Part shown: positions 48,140-57,140 of the stretch, piece by piece | How the letters are laid out: every line of letters starts with the position of its first letter | Position numbering within the stretch: position 1 is the stretch's first letter | DNA from: CALJXB01 sp965225935 | GTDB lineage: Bacteria; Pseudomonadota; Alphaproteobacteria; Kiloniellales; JAKSDN01 | Assembly (NCBI GenBank): GCA_965225935.1 | Contig: CBDDCC010000003.1 | Coordinates: 124,001 to 188,000, forward strand | Direction of reading: 5' to 3' | DNA: 64,000 bases | Program-made: the position numbers and the translations under genes | The notes under the pieces: model-generated | What the model saw: only the letters and a program-made list of their open reading frames with translations | The model's database searches: none | What the model was told of the DNA's origin: nothing

Positions 48140-48847
48140 ATGAGTTCGTTCCGTTCTGTTGCCGCAGGGTTGCTTGTTCTCGTTGTTGCCGCTGCTTGCT
48201 CGTCGACTGAAGTCTCCGATCGGCAGCGATACGAGGGCGAGAAGCTGCCGCGGCCCGACCGCATCATCGTCCATGACTTCTCGGCGGATCCGGCCGACGT
48301 CCCGGCGAACTCGTCCTTCGCGCTGGACGAGAACATCGGGAGCGTCACACCGACCCCCGAGCAGATGGAGGTCGCCGATGAAGCCGGTGCCGCGATCGCG
48401 GAGAGGGTCGTGCTGAAGCTGCGGGAAGCCGGGCTGCCGGCCGTGCGGGCCGCTGGCCAGCCGGAGCCTCAGATCGAAGACATCGTGGTCAAGGGCTACT
48501 TCCTTTCGGTCGAGGAGGGCGATGCGACCCAGCGCATACTGGTCGGGTTCGGCGCGGGCGACGCGAAGATCATATCGGCGGTCGAGGGCTATCAGATGAC
48601 CCCCGGGGGCTTGCGGCTTCTCGGCAGCGGCACGGTCCAAACCGGCGGCGACGAGCTGCCCGGAATGGTCCTGCCGGTGGCGGTCCTGGCAGCCACGGCA
48701 AACCCGATCGGACTGGTCGTCGGCGGCACGGTCAAGGCGGTCGGCGAAGTGGAAGGCACCGGCACCGTCGATGCCGTGGCCGAGGACACGGCGGAAGAGA
48801 TCTCGCAGGAACTGCTGGAGGCGGCTGAGCGCCAGGGCTGGATCTAG
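48140..48847 (+). CDS. DUF4410 family lipoprotein
   Basis: 235 residues from ATG 48140 (GGAGGAGG upstream). Lipobox VVAAAC at about residue 20, so it is an acylated envelope protein. Blocks IIVHDFSADPADVPAN, EAGAAIAERVVLKLREAGLPA and ILVGFGAGDAKIISAVEGYQ match DUF4410, a family of small envelope lipoproteins of unknown role. The last 40 residues end in a helical acidic stretch. Confidence 0.85.
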   Translation: MSSFRSVAAGLLVLVVAAACSSTEVSDRQRYEGEKLPRPDRIIVHDFSADPADVPANSSFALDENIGSVTPTPEQMEVADEAGAAIAERVVLKLREAGLPAVRAAGQPEPQIEDIVVKGYFLSVEEGDATQRILVGFGAGDAKIISAVEGYQMTPGGLRLLGSGTVQTGGDELPGMVLPVAVLAATANPIGLVVGGTVKAVGEVEGTGTVDAVAEDTAEEISQELLEAAERQGWI

Positions 48848-48854
48848 CCATTGG

Positions 48855-48897
48855 TAGGGGCGGGCTTTCCTCCCAGTGCGAAGGATAGCCCGCCCTA
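48855..48897. repeat. Palindromic element, copy 1 (possible terminator)
   Basis: Inverted repeat GGGCGGGCT (48858-48866) / AGCCCGCCC (48887-48895), flanked by TAG and CTA, around an inner motif CCTCCCAGTGCGAAG (48869-48883). It starts 8 bases after the DUF4410 stop and could act as a terminator, although no U-tract follows. The same inner 15-mer recurs in the larger palindrome at 59685-59782, so the element is a dispersed family. Confidence 0.7.
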
Positions 48898-49294
48898 GAT
48901 CTGGCCTTTCATTGCTAGGTTGTTGCCGTCGGGCGCGCTATTGCCCGGCGTAGGTCTCGTCCGCATTGGCGTCGCGGCGCCGACGCTTGCGCACCGCACG
49001 CACCTTCTGCGCCGCGGTGGTTGCCTGGATCTCCTGGTCTCCGATCCGGAACCGGGCAGACCCGTAGGTTTCCGATCCGGAAAGCGGCCGAGGGGCTTCA
49101 CGCGAGCCCGGCGCGGCCCCGGTCTTTGGCGAGTGTCCCGGACAGCGCCCGCACGGCGGCCCTACCCGCCTCCGAGTCCGACGACCTGCCAAGGTCCGGT
49201 GCCGGGAAAGCTCGAACGATGGCCATGAAATCCTGATCTCACGGAAGCCGCCTGCCGGCAGCGCTTCGATTCTCGTCGATCTGGCCAGATTAGA
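48898..49294. other. Gap with no confident gene
   Basis: About 400 bases between the palindromic element and the Fur-like box. Short frames exist on both strands (for example minus 48938-49192, ending RKRRRRDANADETYAGQ) but none has a family match or ribosome site. A near-palindromic TCCGATCCGGAA motif occurs twice (about 49036-49047 and 49068-49080). It may be a remnant of a lost gene. Confidence 0.35.
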
Positions 49295-49315
49295 TGCGAA
49301 TGATAATCAGTTGCA
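49295..49315. promoter_or_regulatory. Fur-family-like palindrome
   Basis: 21-base dyad TGCGAATGATAATCAGTTGCA, in two parts TGCGAATGAT and ATCAGTTGCA around a central A. The symmetric positions spell TGC-A-TGAT-ATCA-T-GCA, close to the Fur consensus core TGATAAT. It lies 160-180 bases upstream of the PadR-like gene start at 49479. Confidence 0.6.
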
Positions 49316-49478
49316 ATCTATAACTCATACAGCTAGCGTGACGCAGAGAGTGTCGCGGTTGTGGCGTCGCGTTTCACGGTGGCGTCCACAACGCGATTCC
49401 TGGTCGGTCTGGTTTCCGCTGCCCGATACGGCGCCTAGGGAGCCGAGGCCGTCGGATGCCAATGAGGGAGGCATGCCA

Positions 49479-50063
49479 ATGATCGGGTATCCAATGGTTG
49501 AGGCAGGCGCGCCACCCCCGAAGTTCCAACCGAAGGATGCCAGCTTGCTGACCGTGCTCGGGGCGATCCAGCTGGGCCACAAATCCCTGGAAGAGATCAT
49601 CGGAGCCGCAAAGCACGTGGCGGAATCCGACTGGCAGCCGACCGGCGACCTGATCCGCGACTGCATCCGGGACGCTCTGGAGGCCGGATTGATCCAGCAG
49701 TCCGAAGCGAGCGAACACGCCAAGCCTGGCTCGTTCGCAATCACCGAGGCCGGAGTGCTTCGGCTCTTTGAGATGCTCAGCGGCGCCACCCCCACGATCG
49801 GCAGGTTTGGCCAACTTCATTCCGCCATGAAGGTCTGCTTCCTCGGCGCCTTCCATCCCCAGGTCCGGGGACAACGCCTGGAGGAACTCCGTCGGCGCTA
49901 TGAAGGCGAGCTCACGAGGCTGCGCCACGGCTGCCGCAGGTGCCCCTGCCGGGACCGCTTCGTGCGCCTCTGGATGGATCACGAGATCGGCCGCCTCGAA
50001 TGGGAGCTTGCGTGGCTGGACCGGCTGCACGGCGAGATGGGCCGGGAGGACGCCTTCGCCTGA
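49479..50063 (+). CDS. PadR-like transcriptional regulator with Cys-rich motif
   Basis: 194 residues from ATG 49479, which has GGGAGG 7 bases upstream. The frame is open back to 49311, but that part has no conservation. The N-terminus has a PadR-type winged-helix look: LLTVLGAIQLGHKSLEEIIG, then GSFAITEAGVLRLFEML. The C-terminal dimer helix is RFVRLWMDHEIGRLEWELAWL. A cysteine cluster GCRRCPCRDRF precedes it, a possible metal site. With the Fur-like palindrome upstream this recalls the E. coli Ni/Fe-responsive YqjI, but that homology is not proven. Confidence 0.72.
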   Translation: MIGYPMVEAGAPPPKFQPKDASLLTVLGAIQLGHKSLEEIIGAAKHVAESDWQPTGDLIRDCIRDALEAGLIQQSEASEHAKPGSFAITEAGVLRLFEMLSGATPTIGRFGQLHSAMKVCFLGAFHPQVRGQRLEELRRRYEGELTRLRHGCRRCPCRDRFVRLWMDHEIGRLEWELAWLDRLHGEMGREDAFA

Positions 50064-50208
50064 GGCGGTGAACCACCCGTTCCCTCGGCGCGCCGACCGG
50101 GAAGACTAAGGCCCGCTTTCCGCCCTCGACTTGGCCACGCGCGGGGTCGTCCCAACGCTCCGTCCGCACATCTTCGGCCCTTGCGATCGTCGCCGCCGGC
50201 GTCACAAT

Positions 50209-51312
50209 TCACACCCGGTAAGGCGCCATCTTCGCATCATCGAAGACGATCCCATGACCCGGAGCCTGCGGAAGTGAGATTTGACCCTCCGAGGGAATCA
50301 GGCGCCCCTCGCAGAGTTCGTCCAGGTCCGATGCCATTTCCGGGAAGTACTCACACACCTGCAGGTTTGGAATCCCGCAAGCGGTCTGCACCGTCGCCGC
50401 CAGTCCGACGGTCATGCTGTTGTAGTTGTGAGGAGAGACGGAGATCTCCTGCACCTCGGCCATCGCCGAAACCTCGCGCATTTCGAGTATGCCGCCGCAG
50501 GCACAGACATCAGGATTGAGCAGGCTGACGGCCTGTTGCTCCAACAGGTCCCGAAACGCGCGCTTGCCGGCCAGCGTCTCTCCAGCCATGAGTGGTTGCC
50601 GAATCTGCCGTCGCAACGTCCGCAGCGCGCCCGGATTTGTGTCAGCGAAAGGGTCTTCGATCCAGGCTGCATCGAGCGGCTCCAGACGGCTGCATAGCTC
50701 GCGGGTCAGATCTGGCGTCATAGCGCGAAAAACATCGATGGCAATGCCGACATCCGTCCCCACGGCTTCCCGCACCCGCCTCACTTTCTCGACGCCCTCC
50801 GGCAGGCTCTCGCCCAACCTAAAGGGGTAGATCTTGACCGTGCCGAAGCCATTCTCGACCTGTTCCACGGCCTTGGCGGCTAGGTCGTCATGGGAATGGG
50901 GGTGCTTGGTCCAGATGTTTGCGTAGACCCCTAGGGAAGCGTGACAGGTACCGCCCAAGAGCTTGTAGACCGGCACACCCAACGACTTGCCGACAATATC
51001 CCAAAGCGCAATCTCGAGTGCGCTGGCGGCAGCAAAGACGTCGATTCCGACCTGCTGCTCGCCAAAGCCATTGACCGCCAAATGGGTGACCGCCTTGGTG
51101 TCAAAGGCATCACTTCCGACCAGGCGCTCGCCCAGCGCCTTGATCAGCTCTACCAGGACCTTTTCACGAAACGAGAAGGAGTAGCCCTCACCCCAGCCGA
51201 CGATGCCCGAAGAAGCCGCCACCCTTACGAACACGTAGGGCTTGCGTGAGCACCAGGCGTTCCGCCTCGGGTCGCCCGGAATCAGGTAGGTGCTGATATC
51301 CGTGATCTTCAT
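50209..51312 (-). CDS. Enolase-superfamily sugar acid dehydratase (mandelate racemase group)
   Basis: 367 residues from ATG 51312. Capping domain 1-125, then the barrel with metal ligands in GIAIDVFRAM (Asp), WIEDPFADTN (Glu) and AGETLAGK (Glu); the base His is in SVSPHNYNSM. The Lys motif is VKIYPF with a single Lys, as in the galactonate dehydratase subgroup. The substrate is unknown, perhaps an acid sugar. First of a small catabolic cluster with a GST and a CmcJ-like gene. Confidence 0.87.
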   Translation of the reverse strand: MKITDISTYLIPGDPRRNAWCSRKPYVFVRVAASSGIVGWGEGYSFSFREKVLVELIKALGERLVGSDAFDTKAVTHLAVNGFGEQQVGIDVFAAASALEIALWDIVGKSLGVPVYKLLGGTCHASLGVYANIWTKHPHSHDDLAAKAVEQVENGFGTVKIYPFRLGESLPEGVEKVRRVREAVGTDVGIAIDVFRAMTPDLTRELCSRLEPLDAAWIEDPFADTNPGALRTLRRQIRQPLMAGETLAGKRAFRDLLEQQAVSLLNPDVCACGGILEMREVSAMAEVQEISVSPHNYNSMTVGLAATVQTACGIPNLQVCEYFPEMASDLDELCEGRLIPSEGQISLPQAPGHGIVFDDAKMAPYRV

Positions 51313-51377
51313 TGACCCCGACCGTGGCACCCCGATTCGGCACTCATGTCTTGGAGCTGCGGCGCCGGACCCCAGGG

Positions 51378-52106
51378 CTAGGGCATGACCGTGCCGATCG
51401 CGTCCGCCTTGCGGGCGGGAAGGTGCACGAGCGGATCGATGAAGGCGTTCCCCGAGATGCCCTCGCGCGACAAGGCCCGCCGGACGGCATCGTTCTCCTG
51501 GAGTGCGGACAGCAATCTCGTCAGGCTGCTCAATCCCTTCACCTCATCGAACCCGATGGCCGCGTGTCCGACGGGATACATCTGCGCCCAGCGGACACAA
51601 CAGCCGAGATAAAAATCGCAAATCGAAAGGCCGGACGGCAGGAACCACTCGCCCGGCCTTCCGGCAAGCACGGCGTCCAGTAGTTCGAAATGGCCATGGA
51701 TGCGATTCTGCGTGGCTTTCAGCAGCGGCGCGATTTCCGGCTCCTCGTTGACGTAGCGCTCCGGGTAGAAGCGGATGTTGAGATCGGCGTGCACCGTATT
51801 GGAGAGCATGAACAGCCATTTGAGGCACTCGGCACGGTCCTTTGCGTCTTGCTGCCGAGGGGCGAGCGCGCCGTGCTGGTCCGCCAGATAAAGCGCAATC
51901 GCACCGGTCTCTGAAAGCACCGTATCGTTCGTCTGGTCGATCAGGACCGGGAGAAGCCCGCGCGGGTTCAGCCGCAGGAACTCAGCGTCTCTCTCCGAGC
52001 GCTTTCGCGCCACCTGCCGGTCGGAGTACTCGACCCCCAGTTCCTCGAGAATCATGCGCACGACGATGTTCGCGCTGTCCGGATTGAAGTAGAGAACATA
52101 CGACAT
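51378..52106 (-). CDS. Glutathione S-transferase family protein
   Basis: 242 residues. Thioredoxin-fold N-terminus (SYVLYFNPDSANIVVRMILEELG, split here by the catalytic Ser region SAN), LPVLIDQTNDTVLSETGAIALY (cis-Pro and glutathione-binding Glu-Ser/Thr), then an all-helical C-domain. It ends 65 bases before the enolase-family gene start. Likely a detoxifying or reductive GST of the same pathway. Confidence 0.88.
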   Translation of the reverse strand: MSYVLYFNPDSANIVVRMILEELGVEYSDRQVARKRSERDAEFLRLNPRGLLPVLIDQTNDTVLSETGAIALYLADQHGALAPRQQDAKDRAECLKWLFMLSNTVHADLNIRFYPERYVNEEPEIAPLLKATQNRIHGHFELLDAVLAGRPGEWFLPSGLSICDFYLGCCVRWAQMYPVGHAAIGFDEVKGLSSLTRLLSALQENDAVRRALSREGISGNAFIDPLVHLPARKADAIGTVMP

Positions 52107-52143
52107 TGAACGGGATTTCTCTGAAGGGGCGTGGCGCTCTAGC

Positions 52144-52956
52144 TCAAGCGCCGTCGAAAAAGGCGATAGCTCTCACCTCGATGCTTTTTCGCGGCGGGGC
52201 AGCGGCCGGCGTGTTCGGATCGTCGAAGGCGGTATGGGCAGTGAAGCGATGGGTGATCTCTTCACCCGAGTCGTAGCCCCTGAACAGCAATGCCTCGTCA
52301 GGCGACATTGCAGGGTAGTAGAACCATCTGTGTGACGGGCGGTAGACGACCTCGAGGACCTCACCGCGACGGTGGGCATAGATGATGTCGGCCTTCACGA
52401 AATCCTCTTGATCGAAGCTCCGGGCGTCAGCAAGGGCCAGAGGCGACCTCTCGGCCAGACCACCGAACGGCCGCCAGACGTTGACCTGCGCGAAACGGTC
52501 CCGAAACCTGGACACCGCTTCGTCTCCTCCCACGAGATCGATCACGCGCCGCATCACCGAGGCGGCCGAATAGTCGTTGTGGACGTGGCGAACGGCGCCG
52601 CGGACCCCGCCCCTTTTCTCATCGATGCGAACCGTGTGATCGAAGACGACGACGTCATCGGCAGCCATCTGGCCGCGGATGAGGCCCGCGATCTGCGGAT
52701 AGTAGTTCGCTTCCACATCCCGATCCGACCAAAAGTCGACATCCCGGGTCTGGTGCCGGATCAGGCAAAAGCCTTCCGCTTCCAATGTGGGCTCCCTTGC
52801 CAGGGCACGGGCATTGCGAATTTCGACTTCAACCTCCGAGTAGTGTCCGATCCAACGGCTCTCCACACCCGGGGCGCCAACATGAAAGGCGGGGCTCTCG
52901 CTATCCGGCGTTAGATAGAGCAGCTTAGCAATGATGCAGCTATCGCCAGCCATCAA
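52144..52956 (-). CDS. CmcJ/NvfI-family oxidoreductase
   Basis: 270 residues matching the CmcJ/AsaB/NvfI hydroxylase-methyltransferase-like family: DHTVRIDEKRGGVRGAVRHVHNDYSAAS split around residue 110-135 (VHNDYSAAS is the signature), NVWRPFGGLAERSPLALADA, HRWFYYPAMSPDEALLFRGY and RFTAHTAFDDPNTPAAAPPR. The family includes non-heme Fe(II) oxygenases of secondary metabolism. Divergent from the LysR gene, which probably controls it. Confidence 0.85.
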   Translation of the reverse strand: MMAGDSCIIAKLLYLTPDSESPAFHVGAPGVESRWIGHYSEVEVEIRNARALAREPTLEAEGFCLIRHQTRDVDFWSDRDVEANYYPQIAGLIRGQMAADDVVVFDHTVRIDEKRGGVRGAVRHVHNDYSAASVMRRVIDLVGGDEAVSRFRDRFAQVNVWRPFGGLAERSPLALADARSFDQEDFVKADIIYAHRRGEVLEVVYRPSHRWFYYPAMSPDEALLFRGYDSGEEITHRFTAHTAFDDPNTPAAAPPRKSIEVRAIAFFDGA

Positions 52957-53072
52957 CCGCAGTCCCTAGTCTCTTTTCCAAGCCACAGAACCTGCCAAAG
53001 GGGTGGCCTTATCGTTAGCTTCTCTTGAACCTAGTGCCAGCGTAATCCCATGACAAACGATCTTGTGTTCTT

Positions 53073-53088
53073 GATTATTTAGATAATC
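53073..53088. promoter_or_regulatory. Candidate LysR operator
   Basis: Perfect inverted repeat GATTAT-TTAG-ATAATC in the short AT-rich divergent promoter, 16 bases before the LysR ATG. A dyad of this form near its own start fits LysR-type autoregulation. Confidence 0.5.
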
Positions 53089-53104
53089 TAATTAATTTAA
53101 ATAC

Positions 53105-54031
53105 ATGAACCGCAAGCTTCCATCGCTCAGGGGACTGCGCGCCTTCGAAGCTGCCGCCCGCCACCAGAGCTTCGCCAAGGCGGCGGGGGAGCTCGGTGTG
53201 ACGCCGGCCGCAATCAGTCAGCAGATCCGGCAGCTCGAAGACGCTTTGGGAGTCGCTCTCTTTTCCCGGACTACCCGCTCCTTGGCTCTGACGGAGCGCG
53301 GCCGGGCCGCCGTCCCGTTTCTCAAGGATGGCTTCGACAGTCTGGAAGCGGCCGCCCGCGAACTGAGTAGAGACAGCGAAAGGAACACCCTTACGGTCAG
53401 CGTGACACCGTCATTCGGCTCGTGCTGGCTCTTGCCCAGACTGCACCGGTTTCGGCAGAAGCATCCGGACATCACTGTCCATCTGGATGCAACCGGCGAC
53501 CTCGCAAACTTCGAGGGCGACGGTGTCGATATCGCTTTGCGTCAAGGCAGAGGGTCTTACAAAGGGCTCAAGAGCGAGCTGCTCATAGCCGACTTTGCCC
53601 TCGTCGTGTGCAATCCACGACTTCTGGGCGGGACAGGCGCCCTCCCATCGCCGGCAGAATTGGCGGGCAAGACCCTGCTGCATGTGGAATGGCAGATGGA
53701 AGCAGCCGCCGCGCCGACTTGGCGCCGATGGTCGGAGTATCACGAGGTCGAAGGGCTCGACACGTCGGAGGGCATGCGTTTTACCATGGAGGAGTTCGCA
53801 GTTCGTGCCGCTATCGCGGGCCTGGGCTTCGCCCTGGTGACCAGGGCCTTCGTATCCGACGATCTCGCGAGCGGGCAGTTGGTGCGCGCTCTGCCGCAGG
53901 CGTTCGACATGCCTACGAAGTTCCACCACTACGTCGTCTTCCCGCCAATGACGGATCGGGAAGCTGGAAAGGTGGTGAAGTTTCGAGACTGGCTGTTCGA
54001 AGAGTCGGCGTCCTTCCAGGAATCCGAGTGA
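53105..54031 (+). CDS. LysR-type regulator (GcvA-like)
   Basis: 308 residues. Helix-turn-helix block SFAKAAGELGVTPAAISQQI, then QLEDALGVALFSRTTRSLAL; co-inducer domain from about residue 95 with TVSVTPSFGSCWLLPRLHRF and GDGVDIALRQGRGSYKGL, both typical of the GcvA subgroup. It is divergent from the CmcJ-like gene and probably regulates the 50209-52956 cluster. Confidence 0.92.
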   Translation: MNRKLPSLRGLRAFEAAARHQSFAKAAGELGVTPAAISQQIRQLEDALGVALFSRTTRSLALTERGRAAVPFLKDGFDSLEAAARELSRDSERNTLTVSVTPSFGSCWLLPRLHRFRQKHPDITVHLDATGDLANFEGDGVDIALRQGRGSYKGLKSELLIADFALVVCNPRLLGGTGALPSPAELAGKTLLHVEWQMEAAAAPTWRRWSEYHEVEGLDTSEGMRFTMEEFAVRAAIAGLGFALVTRAFVSDDLASGQLVRALPQAFDMPTKFHHYVVFPPMTDREAGKVVKFRDWLFEESASFQESE

Positions 54032-54152
54032 AAAGCGATCGCACCAGGCGTTGCCCTTCGCAACAGCCGGCTTGCGCAGAATCCGCCTTAAACAAGACCC
54101 GACAAAGAGTTCGAGATCAGCGGACCCAACGGCCGCTGTTTGAAGCCTCGGC

Positions 54153-56492
54153 CTAGCTGACCGTCTCGGGGGTCTTTCTGGGCTTGGGGGGCGCCTTGCC
54201 GGGGCCCTTCGGGCCGCCCTTGCCCTTGGCCGGGGGCGCGCTGTCCGGATAGGTGAAGACCGGCTTGCCGCCCTCGACGTCGACCAGCACAGTGCCGCCC
54301 TTCGCCAGGCGCCCGAACAGCACCTCCTCGGCCAGCGGCGTCTTCACGTGCTCCTGGATGATGCGGGCGAGCGGCCGTGCGCCGAAGGCCGGGTCGTAGC
54401 CCTGCTCCGCCAGCCAGGCCCGGGCCCGGTCGGTCAACTCGATGGAGACCTTGCGGTCGGCGAGCTGCACCTCGAGCTCGACGATGAACTTGTCCACCAC
54501 CCGGCTGACGATCTCCGGCGAGAGGTTGGCGAAGGCGATGATGGCGTCGAGCCGGTTGCGGAACTCCGGCGTGAAGAGGCGGTTGATGGCCTCCTCGTCC
54601 TCGCCGGTCCGCACGCCGCGGCCGAAGCCGATGGCGGCCTTCGCCATGTCCGAGGCACCGGCGTTGGTGGTCATGATCAGGATCACGTTGCGGAAGTCGA
54701 CGGTCTTGCCGTTGTGGTCGGTCAGCTTCCCGTGGTCCATGACCTGGAGCAGGATGTTGAAGACGTCCGGGTGGGCCTTCTCGATCTCGTCCAGCAGCAG
54801 CACGCAGTGGGGATGCTGGTCGACCGCGTCGGTCAGGAGCCCGCCCTGGTCGAAGCCCACGTAGCCCGGCGGGGCACCGATCAGGCGGCTCACCGAGTGG
54901 CGCTCCATGTACTCCGACATGTCGAAGCGGTGCAGCTCGATGCCCATGGAATGGGCGAGCTGGCGGGCCACCTCGGTCTTGCCGACGCCGGTCGGGCCGG
55001 AGAAGAGGTAGCAGCCGATCGGCTTCTCCGGCTCCCGCAGGCCGGCGCGCGAGAGCTTGATGGCGGCGGAGAGGGAATCGATCGCCGCGTCCTGGCCGAA
55101 CACCATGGTCTTCAGGTCCCGGTCCAGGTTCTTCAGCACCGCCCGGTCGTCCTTGGAGACGCTCTTGGGCGGGATGCGCGCGATCTTGGCGATCACCGCC
55201 TCGATCTCCTTCACGCCGACGGTCTTGCGGCGCTTGGACTCAGGCACCAGCATCTGGGAGGCGCCGACCTCGTCGATCACGTCGATGGCCTTGTCCGGCA
55301 GGCGGCGGTCGTTGATGTAGCGGGCCGCCAGCTCCACGGCGGCGCGCAGGGCCTCGGCCGTGTAGCGCACCTTGTGGTGCTCCTCGTAGTAGGGCTTGAG
55401 GCCGCGCAGGATCTTCACCGCGTCCTCGATCGAGGGCTCGACCACGTCGATCTTCTGGAAGCGGCGCACCAGCGCCCGGTCCTTCTCGAAGTAGTTGCGG
55501 TACTCCTTGTAGGTGGTCGAGCCGATGCAGCGCAGGCTGCCGCTCTGGAGCGCCGGCTTCAGCAGGTTGGAGGCGTCCATGGCGCCCCCCGAGGTGGCGC
55601 CGGCGCCGATCACCGTGTGGATCTCGTCGATGAAGAGGACGGCGCCCGGATGCGCCTCCAGCTCGTTGATGACCGCCTTCAGCCGCTCCTCGAAGTCGCC
55701 GCGGTAGCGGGTGCCGGCCAGCAGCGCCCCCATGTCGAGGGCGAAGATGGTCGCATCGTGCAGCACCTCGGGCACGTCGCCCTGGACGATGCGGCGCGCC
55801 AGGCCCTCGGCGAGGGCGGTCTTGCCGACGCCGGAATCGCCCACGTAGAGGGGATTGTTCTTGGTCCGCCGGCAGAGCACCTGGATCGTCCGCTCGACCT
55901 CGTGCTCGCGGCCGATCAGGGGGTCGATGCGCCCCTGCTCCGCCTTGCGGTTGAGGTCGACGCAGTAGGCGTCGAGCGCCTCGTTGCCCTTGCGAACCAC
56001 CTTCTCGCCGGCGACGTCCTCGTCGGCGCCGTGCACCGGACGGTCCTCGTCGCGCCCGGCGATCTTGGCGATGCCGTGGCTGATGTAGTTCATGGCATCC
56101 AAGCGGCTCATCTCCTGGTCCTGCAGGAAGTAGACCGCATGGCTCTCGCGCTCGGAGAACATGGCGACCAGGACGTTGGCGCCGGTGACCTCCTCGCGGC
56201 CGGAGGACTGCACGTGGATGGCCGCGCGCTGGAGCACGCGCTGGAAGCCGGCGGTCGGCTTGGCGTCGCCGCCGTGGGTGGAGATCAGGCTGGAGAGATC
56301 GTTGTCGACGTAGTCCGCCAGTTCGGCCGTCAGGCGCTCCACCTCGACGCCGCAGGCCCTCAGGACCGCCACCGCGTCCGGGTCGTCTGTCAGCGACAGC
56401 AGAAGGTGTTCGAGGGTCGCGTATTCGTGACGCCGTTCATTGGCGTAGGCGAGTGCCCGGTGCAGTGTTTTTTCCAGATTGGCCGAAAGCAT
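54153..56492 (-). CDS. clpA: ClpA, ATPase subunit of the ClpAP protease
   Basis: 779-residue AAA+ unfoldase. N-domain (1-145), D1 with Walker A GDSGVGKTALAEGL and Walker B VLFIDEIHTVIGAG, D2 with GPTGVGKTEVARQL and LLLDEIEKAHPDVFN. The ClpP-docking IGF loop (AKAAIGFGR) is present. The C-terminal tail is long and Lys/Pro/Gly-rich. Starts 15 bases after clpS, its adaptor. Confidence 0.97.
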   Translation of the reverse strand: MLSANLEKTLHRALAYANERRHEYATLEHLLLSLTDDPDAVAVLRACGVEVERLTAELADYVDNDLSSLISTHGGDAKPTAGFQRVLQRAAIHVQSSGREEVTGANVLVAMFSERESHAVYFLQDQEMSRLDAMNYISHGIAKIAGRDEDRPVHGADEDVAGEKVVRKGNEALDAYCVDLNRKAEQGRIDPLIGREHEVERTIQVLCRRTKNNPLYVGDSGVGKTALAEGLARRIVQGDVPEVLHDATIFALDMGALLAGTRYRGDFEERLKAVINELEAHPGAVLFIDEIHTVIGAGATSGGAMDASNLLKPALQSGSLRCIGSTTYKEYRNYFEKDRALVRRFQKIDVVEPSIEDAVKILRGLKPYYEEHHKVRYTAEALRAAVELAARYINDRRLPDKAIDVIDEVGASQMLVPESKRRKTVGVKEIEAVIAKIARIPPKSVSKDDRAVLKNLDRDLKTMVFGQDAAIDSLSAAIKLSRAGLREPEKPIGCYLFSGPTGVGKTEVARQLAHSMGIELHRFDMSEYMERHSVSRLIGAPPGYVGFDQGGLLTDAVDQHPHCVLLLDEIEKAHPDVFNILLQVMDHGKLTDHNGKTVDFRNVILIMTTNAGASDMAKAAIGFGRGVRTGEDEEAINRLFTPEFRNRLDAIIAFANLSPEIVSRVVDKFIVELEVQLADRKVSIELTDRARAWLAEQGYDPAFGARPLARIIQEHVKTPLAEEVLFGRLAKGGTVLVDVEGGKPVFTYPDSAPPAKGKGGPKGPGKAPPKPRKTPETVS

Positions 56493-56507
56493 GCCGCCTC
56501 TGATCCC

Positions 56508-56837
56508 CTATTCCTTCTCCAAGGTGCACTGTAAAGGATGCTGATGTTTTCGAGCGTAGTCCACCACCTGTGTCACTTTTGTCTCCGCGACCTCGTAAGT
56601 GAAGACCCCGCAGAGGCCCACCCCGCGCCGGTGGACGTGCAGCATGATCTGCGTCGCCTCCTCGCGCGGCTTGCCGAAGAAGCGCTCCAGGACGTGGACC
56701 ACGAACTCCATAGGTGTGTAGTCGTCGTTGAGCATCAAGACCTTGTACATGGACGGCTTCTTCGTCCGCGGCTTGGTCTCGATGACGACGCCGGTCAGCC
56801 CGTCGTCGTGATTGCCGTCTTTGCGATCTTTGCCCAT
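56508..56837 (-). CDS. clpS: ClpS, N-end rule adaptor
   Basis: 109 residues from ATG 56837; the frame is open to 57074 without conservation. The binding pocket block is LMLNDDYTPMEFVVHVLERFF, then LHVHRRGVGLCGVFTYEVAE. It delivers N-degron substrates to ClpA (15 bases downstream). Residues 1-28 are a variable polar arm. Confidence 0.96.
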   Translation of the reverse strand: MGKDRKDGNHDDGLTGVVIETKPRTKKPSMYKVLMLNDDYTPMEFVVHVLERFFGKPREEATQIMLHVHRRGVGLCGVFTYEVAETKVTQVVDYARKHQHPLQCTLEKE

Positions 56838-57015
56838 GCCTGCGCTTGAGCCCTGGTCCTTGATCTCGTGGAAGTCGGCCGGCGAGCCCTGCCGCCCCGG
56901 CCGCGGCAGCCCGGCCGGCCGCGAATCCTCCTCAATGATATTGGACTTTGGCCGGTAAACAAAAGCCCCCGCCATCGCCCGGCGGCCGGAGAAGCTCCCC
57001 GGTCCGATGGGCCCC

Positions 57016-57047
57016 AAAGAAAAAGCCCGGCGCGGGGACACCGGGCT
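57016..57047 (-). terminator. Rho-independent terminator after the phasin gene
   Basis: On the minus strand AGCCCGG (57047-57041), loop of 10, CCGGGCT (57030-57024), then TTTTCTTT (57023-57016). Stem of 7 pairs plus U-run, about 94 bases after the phasin stop. It separates phasin from clpS-clpA transcription. Confidence 0.85.
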
Positions 57048-57140
57048 CTTGAGCTTGGTCCGAGGCATCCCCAACCCCGGCGCCCCGGAGGGCGCCGTCC
57101 GGGCGGGAAACGCGCGGGAAACGGCCTCGAAGACGAGGGC

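Noticed and set aside
48938..49192. Short minus-strand frame ending RKRRRRDANADETYAGQ.
   Set aside because: No ribosome site and no recognisable family; may be a relic, but cannot be supported as a gene.
54348..56534. A 728-codon open frame on the plus strand opposite clpA.
   Set aside because: Shadow of clpA; the translation is rich in Arg, Gly, His and Asp with no domain.
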